This document shows, piece by piece, positions 1-8,214 of a stretch of 36,246 bases of DNA. This DNA is from Aeromicrobium sp. (GTDB lineage: Bacteria; Actinomycetota; Actinomycetes; Propionibacteriales; Nocardioidaceae): positions 1 through 36,246 of the forward strand of contig JACMOZ010000266.1 of NCBI GenBank assembly GCA_014377785.1. Direction: 5' to 3'. Under the pieces are notes generated by a model. The model did not search any database. It saw only the letters and a list, made by a program, of their open reading frames with translations, and was not told where the DNA came from. The translations under genes and the position numbers were made by a program. Each line of letters begins with the position of its first letter. Position 1 is the first letter of the stretch.

Positions 1-1
1 C

Positions 2-145
2 ATCTGGATTGCTTTCCCCCAAGGCAGCCGGTCCAATATCAGCGGGGATTCGATTCGGGAACTGATCGGCGAATACGGCTGGCGACTGATGAGCGTTGCG
101 ACTCTCGATGAGGCTTGGTCGGCGGTTCGCCTCAAGCAGTCCTGA
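2..145 (+). CDS. C-terminal fragment of a DUF3052-like small protein
   Basis: An open frame enters from the left edge and gives 47 residues before a TGA at 143-145. It reads like the C-terminus of small actinobacterial proteins assigned to DUF3052: a beta strand ending in WIAFPQGSR, then a segment with ELIGEYGWR, and a final DEAWSAVRL. In that family the end typically reads as a 'P-K-G ... Y/H-G-x-R-P-V ... D-x-V-W-S-A-x-R' pattern, which fits. No function is known to me. The start lies outside the window. Its last 14 bases overlap the 3' end of the convergent acetyltransferase gene. The family assignment is from memory of the motif and only moderately certain. Confidence 0.55.
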   Translation: MWIAFPQGSRSNISGDSIRELIGEYGWRLMSVATLDEAWSAVRLKQS

Positions 146-590
146 CCAACCTGGTGATCCAGATTCCTGGCGGGACTTCTTCGTCGCCGACTGCCCGAAA
201 ACCATCCTTTTCGTAGAGGCGTATGGCCGGCAGATTGTCTCTACCGGTGGCGGTATGAATCGGGCGGTTCCCGGCGGCTCTGATCACGCACCCCACCAGG
301 GCATTGCCGACTCCGCGGCGATGAGCCGCGGGGGCGACCATGAGCCGGTCGATCTCGAGTTGGTCGCCGTGATCGTCCCAGGCGACTGCGCCGAAGAGTT
401 GGACTCCATCCCATGCCACGACCCAATAGCCGCGAAACGCCGCAAGGCCGGTGAGCGTTTCGTTCAACGGCGGGATGCGGTCGTCGCCCAGCAGTTCTGC
501 TTCGACCGCATAGGCGGCTTTCTGAAGATCAAGCAGAATCTGGGCGAAGTGGGGATCTGCGGCGGGGCCAAGCGAAGTGAACAGCATCAC
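132..590 (-). CDS. GNAT-family N-acetyltransferase
   Basis: This 152-residue protein has the GNAT fold pattern. The acetyl-CoA pyrophosphate loop is RRGVGNAL (the R/Q-x-x-G-x-G/A motif) at about residues 91-98, preceded by the beta strand IDRLMVAP and followed by a C-terminal NLPAIRLYEKDGF segment typical of motif B. The length is normal for a single-domain GNAT. The substrate cannot be read from the sequence. It is divergent from metF across an intergenic stretch of about 155 bases that holds a candidate operator (711-727), but nothing links it to the methyl-transfer pathway. Its 3' end overlaps the neighbouring gene by 14 bases. An MM start at 590 leaves the exact first codon open. Confidence 0.85.
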   Translation of the reverse strand: MMLFTSLGPAADPHFAQILLDLQKAAYAVEAELLGDDRIPPLNETLTGLAAFRGYWVVAWDGVQLFGAVAWDDHGDQLEIDRLMVAPAAHRRGVGNALVGCVIRAAGNRPIHTATGRDNLPAIRLYEKDGFRAVGDEEVPPGIWITRLVRTA

Positions 591-710
591 CGCTCACCCT
601 AGGACCTTCGCCCTATCGACAAAAGGTCGCTCAAGTCGCGCAGTCAAAGTCTTGCACCGCGGTCGGCGATAAAGTTACTCTGGAGGCCCCTGGTGCGTAT
701 CACGAAATGA

Positions 711-727
711 GTTGCTCTATGCGCAAC
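711..727. promoter_or_regulatory. Candidate IclR-type operator upstream of metF (GTTGC-N7-GCAAC)
   Basis: A perfect inverted repeat with 5-base arms, GTTGC-TCTATGC-GCAAC, ends 18 bases before the proposed metF start at 746. The same arm pattern with the same 7-base spacer recurs at 22436-22452 and, with one or two arm changes, at 12699-12715 and 13598-13614. All of these precede genes of the same inferred pathway. Binding by the IclR protein encoded at 12727-13551 is inference. Confidence 0.6.
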
Positions 728-745
728 AATACCATAAAGGCGGAA

Positions 746-1585
746 ATGCGCCGACTCCTCGCGGGTGCACGGTATGAAGTGCTGCCTACTGCGTCGATCG
801 AGGACAAAATCCGCGCTTGCGTTCCGGCCGGACACACCCTCACGGTGACGGCTTCGGCCGGCAAGGGCTTGCCGGCAACGCTCGACCTGGCCGAACGGCT
901 CGTCGGCGACGGCTACCGCGCGGTGCCGCACCTCGCCGCACGCATGATCAGCGGTCGCCAAGAACTCGAGGAAATCGTGGCCCGGCTGCTGGGATGCGGA
1001 ATCGACAGCGTCTTCGTGCCGGCCGGCGACGCCGATCCGGCCGCCGGGGACTACGCCGGTTCGCTCGACCTGCTCAGGGATCTGACCGAGATGGGAAGTC
1101 CCTTTGCCCAGGTCGGCGTGGCCGGTTATCCCGAGTCCCATCCCACCATCACTGACGACATCACAGTTCAGGCCATGTGGGACAAACGTCATCACGCCAC
1201 CAATCTGGTCAGCAATCTGTGCTTTGACCCCACGACTGTCAGTTCATGGGTCAAGCGGGTGAGGTCCCGTGGTGCCGTCATGCCCTTGCTGATCGGCATG
1301 CCGGGACCGATCGAGCGGGCGAAGTTACTGACGATGGCGACCAAGATCGGTGTCAGCGAGTCGGCCCGGTTCCTATCTAAAAACAAGTCTGTATTTGCCC
1401 GCATCGCCACCCCTGGCGGCTACAGCCCCGAACGGTTCCTCGAAAGAATTGCACCAACGACCCGCGAGGCGGCCTCGCACGTCGAGGGGCTGCACTTGTT
1501 CACGTTCAACCAGGTCGCCGAGACGGAAGTCTGGCGCCAGGACCTGATCGAGCAACTCGATTCAAGCGCGGTATCACCTCGCTAA
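746..1585 (+). CDS. metF: Methylenetetrahydrofolate reductase family protein (MetF-like)
   Basis: The family interconverts 5-methyl-THF and 5,10-methylene-THF on an FAD-containing TIM barrel. Visible features include an early strand HTLTVTAS, the VPHLAARM strand, the segment VFVPAGDADP, the strand FAQVGVAGYPESHP, and the conserved QAMWDKRHHATNLVSNLCFDP region, where Q and the acid side chains line the folate site. The open frame extends to an ATG at 707, but that stretch contains a perfect operator-like palindrome at 711-727. The ATG at 746, preceded by AAAGGCGG, also gives an N-terminus better fitting the family (MRRLLAGARYEV), so I place the start there (279 residues). It is divergent from canonical biosynthetic MetF. 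Next to corrinoid methyltransferase genes it probably runs in the oxidative direction, as MetF2 does in chloromethane degraders. The direction is inferred, not visible. Confidence 0.8.
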   Translation: MRRLLAGARYEVLPTASIEDKIRACVPAGHTLTVTASAGKGLPATLDLAERLVGDGYRAVPHLAARMISGRQELEEIVARLLGCGIDSVFVPAGDADPAAGDYAGSLDLLRDLTEMGSPFAQVGVAGYPESHPTITDDITVQAMWDKRHHATNLVSNLCFDPTTVSSWVKRVRSRGAVMPLLIGMPGPIERAKLLTMATKIGVSESARFLSKNKSVFARIATPGGYSPERFLERIAPTTREAASHVEGLHLFTFNQVAETEVWRQDLIEQLDSSAVSPR

Positions 1586-1659
1586 CGGTGACGGAACCTG
1601 ATGGATCGGGGTCGCTGGGGCAACCCAAAACCCTCATCGTTCGTCAGAGACCGAGAACG

Positions 1660-2322
1660 TCAGAAGCCGAGGAGATCGCGTAATGAGGCATCGAGTCCGC
1701 CTAAGCCAAGATCGAGTTCGGTGAGCGGAAGGCCCAACGCCTCGGCCGCGTCGCCTGCCAAGGCACGAAGTTCCTCATCGGGGGCCTGCGCGAGCCACAC
1801 GACCCGCGTGTAGTGCCGGAAATACTCATAGTGCAATTCGGGATAACGGTCCAGCCCGAGTTCCTGAATGACCGTACGGCGAAAAGAGCGCACCAGAAAG
1901 TCGGTCAGGACATAGGTGCCGGCCTGCTTATCGAACATCGCACGCATTCGGTCCGCGCCGCCGTAGACGTCATAGCAATGAAGCCCCTCGAGTCGGCGAG
2001 CGCCGTGACGTGCGCATACGTCGTCAAGAGCGCCATACGTTCCGCAATCGGCATAGGCGATGGCAACTGTTTCGTAGGAATCACTCAAGGAAATGACGAG
2101 CGGCTCGACCTCGGCGGCAATCTGCTCGGGATGATTGTGCAGCAGCGGCGGCAACGGATGGATGTCGACCGACCAGCCGTGTCGGGCAACGACCTCGGCG
2201 ATCGGCTGGGCGATCGCACCGCAGGCGATGACGGCGAACTTGGCCAGGACTCGGCTATCCCGGGAAGCTGAGCAGGTCGACGAATCGGTCGTTGAAGTCT
2301 TTTCGATCGGAGAGCTCGACAT
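1660..2322 (-). CDS. DUF1638 domain protein of the corrinoid methyltransferase operon
   Basis: This 220-residue protein matches the DUF1638 pattern: an N-terminal strand FAVIACGAIAQPI, a central IAYADCGTYGALD with a conserved Cys, then GLHCYDVYGGADRM with a second Cys, and an alpha-helical C-terminal half. The conserved Cys, His and Asp residues suggest metal or cofactor binding, but no activity is established as far as I know. DUF1638 genes are repeatedly seen beside corrinoid methyltransferases in anaerobes, and here it is the last gene of such an operon. The ATG at 2322 lies inside the activator gene and gives a 68-base overlap. It has a near-perfect Shine-Dalgarno, AAGGAGGT, at 2335-2328 with a 5-base spacer, and no other ATG, GTG or TTG occurs before the conserved domain, so this start is well supported. 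Confidence 0.8.
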   Translation of the reverse strand: MSSSPIEKTSTTDSSTCSASRDSRVLAKFAVIACGAIAQPIAEVVARHGWSVDIHPLPPLLHNHPEQIAAEVEPLVISLSDSYETVAIAYADCGTYGALDDVCARHGARRLEGLHCYDVYGGADRMRAMFDKQAGTYVLTDFLVRSFRRTVIQELGLDRYPELHYEYFRHYTRVVWLAQAPDEELRALAGDAAEALGLPLTELDLGLGGLDASLRDLLGF

Positions 2323-4168
2323 AAGCCACCTCCTTCAATAATGCTTCGGCGCCCGCCCGTTCGGCCTTGCTCAGGAGCGTCATCTTCGCTCCTTCACCTG
2401 CGACGTTGCCAGCGCTGATAATGCGCAGGACGGGCAACTTCGGCACGAGGCCGATCCGGATGGCACTCGCCGGCGTCAAATAGGAACCGAACGAACCGGC
2501 AAGCAACACTTGCGCTAAGTCGGCCTCGGTCACGCCCATCTCGTCGAGCAAGAGCGTCCAGCCGGTCGAGATCGCCGCCTTGGCGAACTGAAGTTCACGG
2601 ACATCACGCTGGGAGATGTAGGTCGATTCGGTGACATCGCCTTCGGCGCCCGCCCAATGCAGGACAAACACCCGTTCCTTGTCGACCTGGGTCAGCCGGT
2701 TGACGAGTTTGGGGACAAGCTCTCTCGCGGCCTCCACCGAAATCAGTCGGCCACTGTGGTCGAGCAGACCGACGCGTACAAGTTCGGAGACAGCATCCAC
2801 GAGCCCGGAACCGCACAAGCCGATTGGTTCGACATCGCCGATGACCTGCAGCTCGACATCGTCTTCGGTCAGCTTCACGACTTCGATCGCGCCGTTGGCA
2901 GCGCGCATACCGCACCTGATTTGACCGCCCTCGAAGGCCGGTCCGGCTGGCGCCGCTGTCGACAAAAGACGCTCCCCGTCGCCGAGGACGATTTCACAAT
3001 TGGTGCCCACATCGATGAACAACCTGAGCCGCTTATCCCGGTCCATCCCCGAGGCGAGGGCGCCAGCAACAATGTCGCCGCCGACATAGGCGCCGAGCGC
3101 AGGCAGGATGTAAGCCGGTGCAGCGGGATGAATGTCGACGCCGAGATCGGCCGCGCGAACGGTTGGGGTGATCCGCGAGGTCAGGATGAAGGGCGCGACG
3201 CCGATCGGCTCGGGAGCGATGCCCAAAAGCAGGGCCACCATCGTCGCGTTGCCGGCCAGCGCCATTTCATAGACGTGCTGCGGCTCGATCCCGGCTTCGA
3301 TGCAGACGTTGGAGGTGAGCTCGGCAAGTGTGTCCTTGGCAAGTTCGGTCAGCCGCGGGAGAGTATCGGGATCCATCATCGTCGCGCTGATCCTGGTGAT
3401 GACGTCGCCACCGAACGGTTGTTGCTTGTTGAGCATCGATGCGACCGCGACCGGGGTGCCGGTCGTCGTGTCAAGAAGAGTTGCAACGACCGTGGTGGTG
3501 CCGAGGTCAAAGGCGAGGGCGTGATGAGTCGCTGTGGTGTCGCCGGGCTCGATGTCGATGAGCAGTTCGTCGACGATGACCGCGGTGACCTTCCAGTCGG
3601 CCGCGCGGATCACCGACGGTATGCGGCGCAGGGCATGCAAATCGACGTTGAGTTCGAGGTCGTCGATCGCGGCCAGCAGCCGTTCGACATCGGGAACCTG
3701 GTCCGAAAGCGTCGGCTCGGTGAGTTCGACATAGCGCTTTTGGATGGCCGGTCGCAGGATCACTTGTCGACCGACACCGACCGTCGCCGCCTTGGGTCGC
3801 GTCGTCAGCGGTGGGACCTCGATCTTGAGGTCGGAGTGCACGGCGGCCAGACAGGCGAGGCGCCAACCCTCGGCGATTTGGTCGGGGTTGAAGGCACGCT
3901 GGTCCATCGGCGACACTGGAATCGACCCGTCGAGGATCTTGACCTTGCATTTCTTACAGGTTCCGTGGCCGCCACACGTCGAATCGATCGCTATGCCGTT
4001 CCAGCTCGCGGCATCGAAAACGCTCACCCCCGGCGGTACGCGGACGTCGCGCTCTGCCGGAGTGAAGGACAGTCGAAGACGGCCGGTGCCGTCCCACTCT
4101 TCCCCGCCCGATTGTTCCGCGCCTTCGTCGACATGGATCGCGCGCGAGCGGCGCGGCTGAGTGGTCAT
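2255..4168 (-). CDS. Reductive activator of corrinoid proteins (2Fe-2S + ASKHA/DUF4445)
   Basis: This 637-residue protein reactivates Co(II) corrinoid proteins to Co(I) at the expense of ATP, as RACo and RamA-type enzymes do. A plant-type 2Fe-2S domain comes first, with Cys65, Cys71, Cys74 and Cys106 (C-x5-C-x2-C-x31-C). A linker region follows, and then an ASKHA ATPase fold: phosphate-1 motif DLGTTT at 221-226, PFGGDVITRI at 251-260, LAGNATM near 304-310, a second DVGTN at 386-390, and the FEGGQIRCGM segment near 412-421. The length and order match 2Fe-2S members rather than the 4Fe-4S RamA type. It overlaps the upstream methyltransferase gene by 4 bases (ATGA) and the downstream DUF1638 gene by 68. 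The electron donor is not encoded nearby. Its presence implies the corrinoid cycle is used at turnover, with occasional oxidation to Co(II). Confidence 0.92.
   Translation of the reverse strand: MTTQPRRSRAIHVDEGAEQSGGEEWDGTGRLRLSFTPAERDVRVPPGVSVFDAASWNGIAIDSTCGGHGTCKKCKVKILDGSIPVSPMDQRAFNPDQIAEGWRLACLAAVHSDLKIEVPPLTTRPKAATVGVGRQVILRPAIQKRYVELTEPTLSDQVPDVERLLAAIDDLELNVDLHALRRIPSVIRAADWKVTAVIVDELLIDIEPGDTTATHHALAFDLGTTTVVATLLDTTTGTPVAVASMLNKQQPFGGDVITRISATMMDPDTLPRLTELAKDTLAELTSNVCIEAGIEPQHVYEMALAGNATMVALLLGIAPEPIGVAPFILTSRITPTVRAADLGVDIHPAAPAYILPALGAYVGGDIVAGALASGMDRDKRLRLFIDVGTNCEIVLGDGERLLSTAAPAGPAFEGGQIRCGMRAANGAIEVVKLTEDDVELQVIGDVEPIGLCGSGLVDAVSELVRVGLLDHSGRLISVEAARELVPKLVNRLTQVDKERVFVLHWAGAEGDVTESTYISQRDVRELQFAKAAISTGWTLLLDEMGVTEADLAQVLLAGSFGSYLTPASAIRIGLVPKLPVLRIISAGNVAGEGAKMTLLSKAERAGAEALLKEVAYVELSDRKDFNDRFVDLLSFPG
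2328..2335 (-). promoter_or_regulatory. Strong internal Shine-Dalgarno for the DUF1638 gene
   Basis: AAGGAGGT on the minus strand sits five bases before the ATG at 2322, inside the coding sequence of the upstream activator gene. It decides the start of the DUF1638 protein and implies that it is translated independently or by coupling, at a high rate relative to the upstream frame. Confidence 0.75.
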
Positions 4169-5052
4169 CGTGCTGCGACGACCTCCGCGGCTGCCTTGAT
4201 GGCAGCCATTTTCGAGCGGTAGTCACCGATCCACGCCATGCCCCACTCGTCATTGCCCATCACGACATCGGCAGCCTTGACCGCCGAGACCATACGTGGG
4301 CTGCGGGCATCCATGATGGCCGAAGTGAGTCCCGCGGCCATTGCCATCGGCAGGAAGGAGGCACCGAGTTCGTCGCGGCCGGGCATGCCGAAGGAGTTGT
4401 TGCCGGCGCCGCACGTCATGTTGATGCCGTAACGCTCGCGAATGGCATAGACGGTCTCGAAGAACGATCTTCCGACCTTGGGATCGGCGCCGATGGGCAT
4501 GGCCAGCGGATCGATCACGATGTCGGCAAGGGGGATGCCGTATTCGGTCGTCGCGACGCGGACAATCTTGTCGACAAGGGCGAGACGCTTTTCCGGTTCC
4601 ATCGGAATTTCATCGTGATCGTTGGGCAGCGCGATGACGGCGGCGTCGTACTTCTTGACGAGCGGCAGGATCGCCGCCATTCGGTCGTCCTCGGCGGTGA
4701 TCGAGTTGACGAGGGCTCGCCCCTTGTAGGCGGCGAGTCCGACCTCGAGCGCCTCGACGACCGAGGAGTCGATACAGATCGGCAAATCCGTGATGCTCTG
4801 CACCAACGTGATCGCGCGGCCAAGCAGATCGGGCTCGTCGGTCAACGGCACGCCCATATTGATGTCGAGGATCATGGCGCCGCCGGCCACTTGCGCGGCA
4901 ACGTCCCGCTCGATCGCCGACAAGTCGCCCGCACGTAACTGCTCCTGGAAGATCCGACGGCCGGTCGGGTTGATGCGCTCGCCGATGATGCAGAACTTCT
5001 GATCGTGGCCGAGGAGAACTTCCTTGGTGGCCGAGCGGATGACGGTATGCAC
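4165..5052 (-). CDS. Methylcorrinoid:tetrahydrofolate methyltransferase (MtgA/AcsE type)
   Basis: This pterin-binding (dihydropteroate-synthase fold) protein of 295 residues probably moves the methyl group from the corrinoid protein to THF. Family residues are visible: GERINPTG at 24-31, DINMG at 63-67, the strand CIDSS with Asp95, VNSI with Asn116, IDPLAMPIG with Asp181, and the CGAGNNSFG loop near 214-222. These match the pterin-contacting Asp and Asn positions of AcsE-type methyltransferases. There is no cobalamin domain, so it needs the separate corrinoid protein encoded just upstream. The GTG start at 5052 has an AGGAG eight bases before it. Methionine synthase fragments are longer and carry additional domains, so that alternative is unlikely. 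Confidence 0.9.
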   Translation of the reverse strand: MHTVIRSATKEVLLGHDQKFCIIGERINPTGRRIFQEQLRAGDLSAIERDVAAQVAGGAMILDINMGVPLTDEPDLLGRAITLVQSITDLPICIDSSVVEALEVGLAAYKGRALVNSITAEDDRMAAILPLVKKYDAAVIALPNDHDEIPMEPEKRLALVDKIVRVATTEYGIPLADIVIDPLAMPIGADPKVGRSFFETVYAIRERYGINMTCGAGNNSFGMPGRDELGASFLPMAMAAGLTSAIMDARSPRMVSAVKAADVVMGNDEWGMAWIGDYRSKMAAIKAAAEVVAAR

Positions 5053-5085
5053 GTGGTTGCTCCTGTGGGGCTGTAGGTATGGGGT

Positions 5086-5740
<655 letters not shown>

Positions 5741-5751
<11 letters not shown>

Positions 5752-6550
5752 GAGGCACTTCTTTCCGGGATGATTGGCCTATCAGGGCTGATTGGTGGGG
5801 TTTGCTCTTCTGCACACGACGTGCCAGAACCTTGGTGAGGCGTTCGGATTCGGCCACGAGAAGTTCGCCGATTTTGTCGAGGGACTCTTCGATTCGAAAC
5901 GCCGGCCCCGAGACTCCGAGCGCAGCGAAAACTTGGCCTTCAGCGCCGAGCACCGGGGCGGCGAGGCCGTCGAGGCCCTCTTCGAGCTCGCCGTGGGTGA
6001 TGGCAAAGCCTTGTTTGCGAACGACACGGAGTTCGTTCTCCAATGTCTTGGGCTCGGTGATTGTATTCGGCGTGAGTTGTTCCAGGGGCCCCTTGGGCAG
6101 CGTGAGCGCGCCGAACGCATACATCACCTTGCCGAGTGCGGAGCAGTGTGGCGGCACATCGAGGCCCACCCAGTTCATCGCACCGAGCATAAAGCTGGAG
6201 TCGATCTGCGAAACCTGTACGACGGTGCCACCCCGCGCCACAGCCATGTTGACGGTTTCGCCGGTCTCCTCGGCAAGCCGTTCGAGACTCGGTTGAGCGG
6301 CGACGACGAGTGCTTCGACCCGGTCGAACCGCGTCGCGTAGTGAGCAAAAAGTGCGCCACCGCGGAAAGCACCGTCACGGTCGCGTTCGAGCAATCCGTT
6401 GCGCTCCAACCCTTGCAGTAGCCGCGAAGCTGTCGAGCGCGCGATTCCGGTCTGGTCGACGATCTTGGTGTAGGTGATGGGTTCTTCGGCGCGCACGATC
6501 AAGGTCAGCAACTCGGCGGCTCGATCGAGCGACTGGGTGCCACTACTCAT
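5741..6550 (-). CDS. IclR-family transcriptional regulator of the corrinoid operon
   Basis: This 269-residue IclR protein has an N-terminal winged helix (about 10-62, recognition helix around TGIARSTASRLLQGLE) and a C-terminal GAF-like effector domain. The latter carries the usual landmarks GETVNMAVARGG, HCSALGKVMYAFG, GFAITHGELEEGLDGLAAPV and ALGVSGPAFRI. It is first in an operon with the corrinoid protein and divergent from the MttB-type gene, so it probably controls both. The intergenic region carries an inverted repeat (6618-6634) and repeated TTCC elements suited to IclR dimers. Whether it activates or represses is not visible. The effector is probably the quaternary amine or a product. 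A C-terminal tail after residue 245 is basic and apparently disordered. Confidence 0.9.
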
Positions 6551-6600
6551 TGTTCATCTGCCCCTTCAAATCATGCCGCCAAATCATGTCCGCTGCGCTC

Positions 6601-6648
6601 TTCCCATTACCGCGCGAGTTCCATATGGTGGAACCAGATTCCCATTAC
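6601..6648 (+). repeat. Direct repeat TTCCCATTAC x2 flanking the dyad
   Basis: The decamer TTCCCATTAC occurs at 6601-6610 and again at 6639-6648, without mismatch, on either side of the inverted repeat at 6618-6634. The 38-base period is near four helical turns. A second small direct repeat, CAAATCATG, occurs at 6567-6575 and 6580-6588. This fits cooperative binding of regulator tetramers, though that reading is inference. Confidence 0.6.
6618..6634. promoter_or_regulatory. Inverted repeat GTTCCA-N5-TGGAAC, candidate IclR operator
   Basis: A perfect 6-base-arm dyad lies between the divergent iclR (start 6550) and the MttB-type gene (start 6775). TTCC/GGAA arms are typical of IclR-family sites. 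It is flanked by two exact copies of the decamer TTCCCATTAC (6601-6610 and 6639-6648), which places TTCC elements at 6601, 6619 and 6639, about two helical turns apart. Confidence 0.6.
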
Positions 6649-6697
6649 ATGAGAGTAAGATCACACAACTTCATCGGTCAAGGGCTTCGGCCCAGTA

Positions 6698-6714
6698 GTT
6701 TTCCGATGCGCAAA
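6698..6714. promoter_or_regulatory. Degenerate copy of the GTTGC-N7-GCAAC element before the methyltransferase
   Basis: GTTTT-CCGATGC-GCAAA matches the metF site at 11 of 17 positions, including an unbroken ATGCGCAA run, and lies 60 bases before the methyltransferase start. Only the right arm is well conserved, so it may be a half-site or chance. It overlaps a TTTCCGA direct repeat (6700-6706 and 6716-6722). Confidence 0.3.
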
Positions 6715-6774
6715 CTTTCCGACACACAAGCTTTTTGATAAACACTCGCCCGGACGCAACACTTTGGAGATTCG

Positions 6775-8214
6775 ATGTTTGAAAACAAGATGCCGCGCTA
6801 TGAAATTCTGTCCGAGGATGCGATGGCATCCCTGGAGACAGCGTGGCGGCGCCTCATGACCGAGGTGGGCGTCGAGTTCATGCACGAAGACGCCCTCAAA
6901 CTGTTCCGCGAGGCGGGTCAGAAGGTTGTGGACAAGACGGTGTTCCTCGACCCCGACTGGGTCCTCGAGCAGGTCGCCAAGGCGCCGAAGGAATTTGACG
7001 TCCAGGCACGCAACCCCGCCAACAACGTGCATATCGGCGGCAACAAAATGGTCTTCAGCGGCGTCTACGGTCCCCCATTCGTCCGCGAAGGCGCCGTACG
7101 CCGCGACGCCATGATGGAGGACTTTCGCAACTTCACCAAGCTTGCGCAGACCTATGGCGAACTCGACTCGGCCGGCGGCATCATCTGCGAGCCATACGAC
7201 ACCCCACTCGATTCCCGCCATCTCGACATGACCTACGCGCTGCAGACGCTGACCGACAAGTTCTACATGGGCAACGTCGTGTCCGGAGTCAATGCGCGCG
7301 ACACGATTGCGATGGGCGAAATCCTGTTCGGCGGCCGCGAAGCGATCGAGAAGACTCCGGTATCGATCTCGCTGATCAACTGCAACTCACCCCTGCGGTG
7401 GGACGACCGGATGCTGGAGTCTCTGCTCGAATATTGTGCGGCCGCTCAGCCGGTCGTACTCACGCCATTCATCCTGATGGGCGCGATGTCGCCCGTCACG
7501 ATTCCGGCCGCACTGGTGCAACAAATCACCGAGGCCCTGTCCGGAATCGCGCTCACGCAACTGGTCCGGCCCGGCACCCCGGTGATCTTCGGTTCGTTCC
7601 TGTCCAACATCGACATGCAGTCGGGATCACCGAGTTTCGGCACGCCGGAGTCCGGCATCGGGCTGCTCTGCACCGGCCAGATCGCGCGCCGATTCGGCTT
7701 GCCGTTCCGTTCCGGCGGCGGTCTGACGTCGGCGCATCAGGCCGACGCCCAAGCTGGCTACGAATCGCTGATGACGTTGATGCCCACTTTCCTCGCCGGG
7801 GCCAACTTCGTGATGCATTCCGCGGGTTGGCTCGAGGGCGGCCTCGTGGCGGGTTATGAAAAGTTCATCATGGACGTCGAATTGCTCCAGATGCTTCGTG
7901 CCGAATTCACCCCGTTGGAGATCAACGAAGACACCCTCGCGTTCGGGGCGCACGTCGAGGTCGGTCACGGCGGCCACTTCCTCGGTTCGATGCACACGAT
8001 GGAGCGATTCCGTACGTGCTTCCATCGCCCGTTCCTGTCGAGCTCGGACAACTTCGACAAGTGGACCCGCAACGGATCCCTGGACACCAACCAACGCGCC
8101 GGAGTGATCTACAAGAAGAAGCTCGAAGAGTACGAAGCCCCAGCGATGGACGCGGCAATCAAGGAAGAACTCGAGCGCTACGTCATCCGCCGCCGTGCGG
8201 AGCTGGGCGACTGA
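6775..8214 (+). CDS. MttB/MtgB-family corrinoid methyltransferase, non-pyrrolysine
   Basis: This 479-residue protein belongs to the trimethylamine methyltransferase superfamily (COG5598, TIM barrel), whose members demethylate methylamines or quaternary amines onto a corrinoid protein. The frame is uninterrupted with no internal TAG, so it is the non-pyrrolysine branch. Characterised members of that branch act on glycine betaine (MtgB), proline betaine, carnitine or gamma-butyrobetaine. Recognisable segments include LMTEVGVEFMHEDAL near the N-terminus, GELDSAGGIICEP, PFILMGAMSPVTIPAAL, PFRSGGGLTSAHQADAQAGY and the glycine-rich EVGHGGHFLGSMHTMERF near the C-terminus. A TTTGGAG ribosome site precedes the ATG. 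The surrounding betaine importer, choline-oxidising enzymes and dimethylglycine dehydrogenase make glycine betaine the best substrate guess; the family alone does not fix it. Confidence 0.9.
   Translation: MFENKMPRYEILSEDAMASLETAWRRLMTEVGVEFMHEDALKLFREAGQKVVDKTVFLDPDWVLEQVAKAPKEFDVQARNPANNVHIGGNKMVFSGVYGPPFVREGAVRRDAMMEDFRNFTKLAQTYGELDSAGGIICEPYDTPLDSRHLDMTYALQTLTDKFYMGNVVSGVNARDTIAMGEILFGGREAIEKTPVSISLINCNSPLRWDDRMLESLLEYCAAAQPVVLTPFILMGAMSPVTIPAALVQQITEALSGIALTQLVRPGTPVIFGSFLSNIDMQSGSPSFGTPESGIGLLCTGQIARRFGLPFRSGGGLTSAHQADAQAGYESLMTLMPTFLAGANFVMHSAGWLEGGLVAGYEKFIMDVELLQMLRAEFTPLEINEDTLAFGAHVEVGHGGHFLGSMHTMERFRTCFHRPFLSSSDNFDKWTRNGSLDTNQRAGVIYKKKLEEYEAPAMDAAIKEELERYVIRRRAELGD

Noticed and set aside
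2657-4222. 521-residue plus-strand open frame
   Set aside because: It is antisense to the activator gene, which has clear domains and motifs. The frame has no recognisable family pattern and is a shadow of high GC.
6551-6774. Cobalamin riboswitch upstream of the corrinoid genes
   Set aside because: I saw no B12-box-like conserved core or long leader structure; short dyads suited to protein binding explain the region better.
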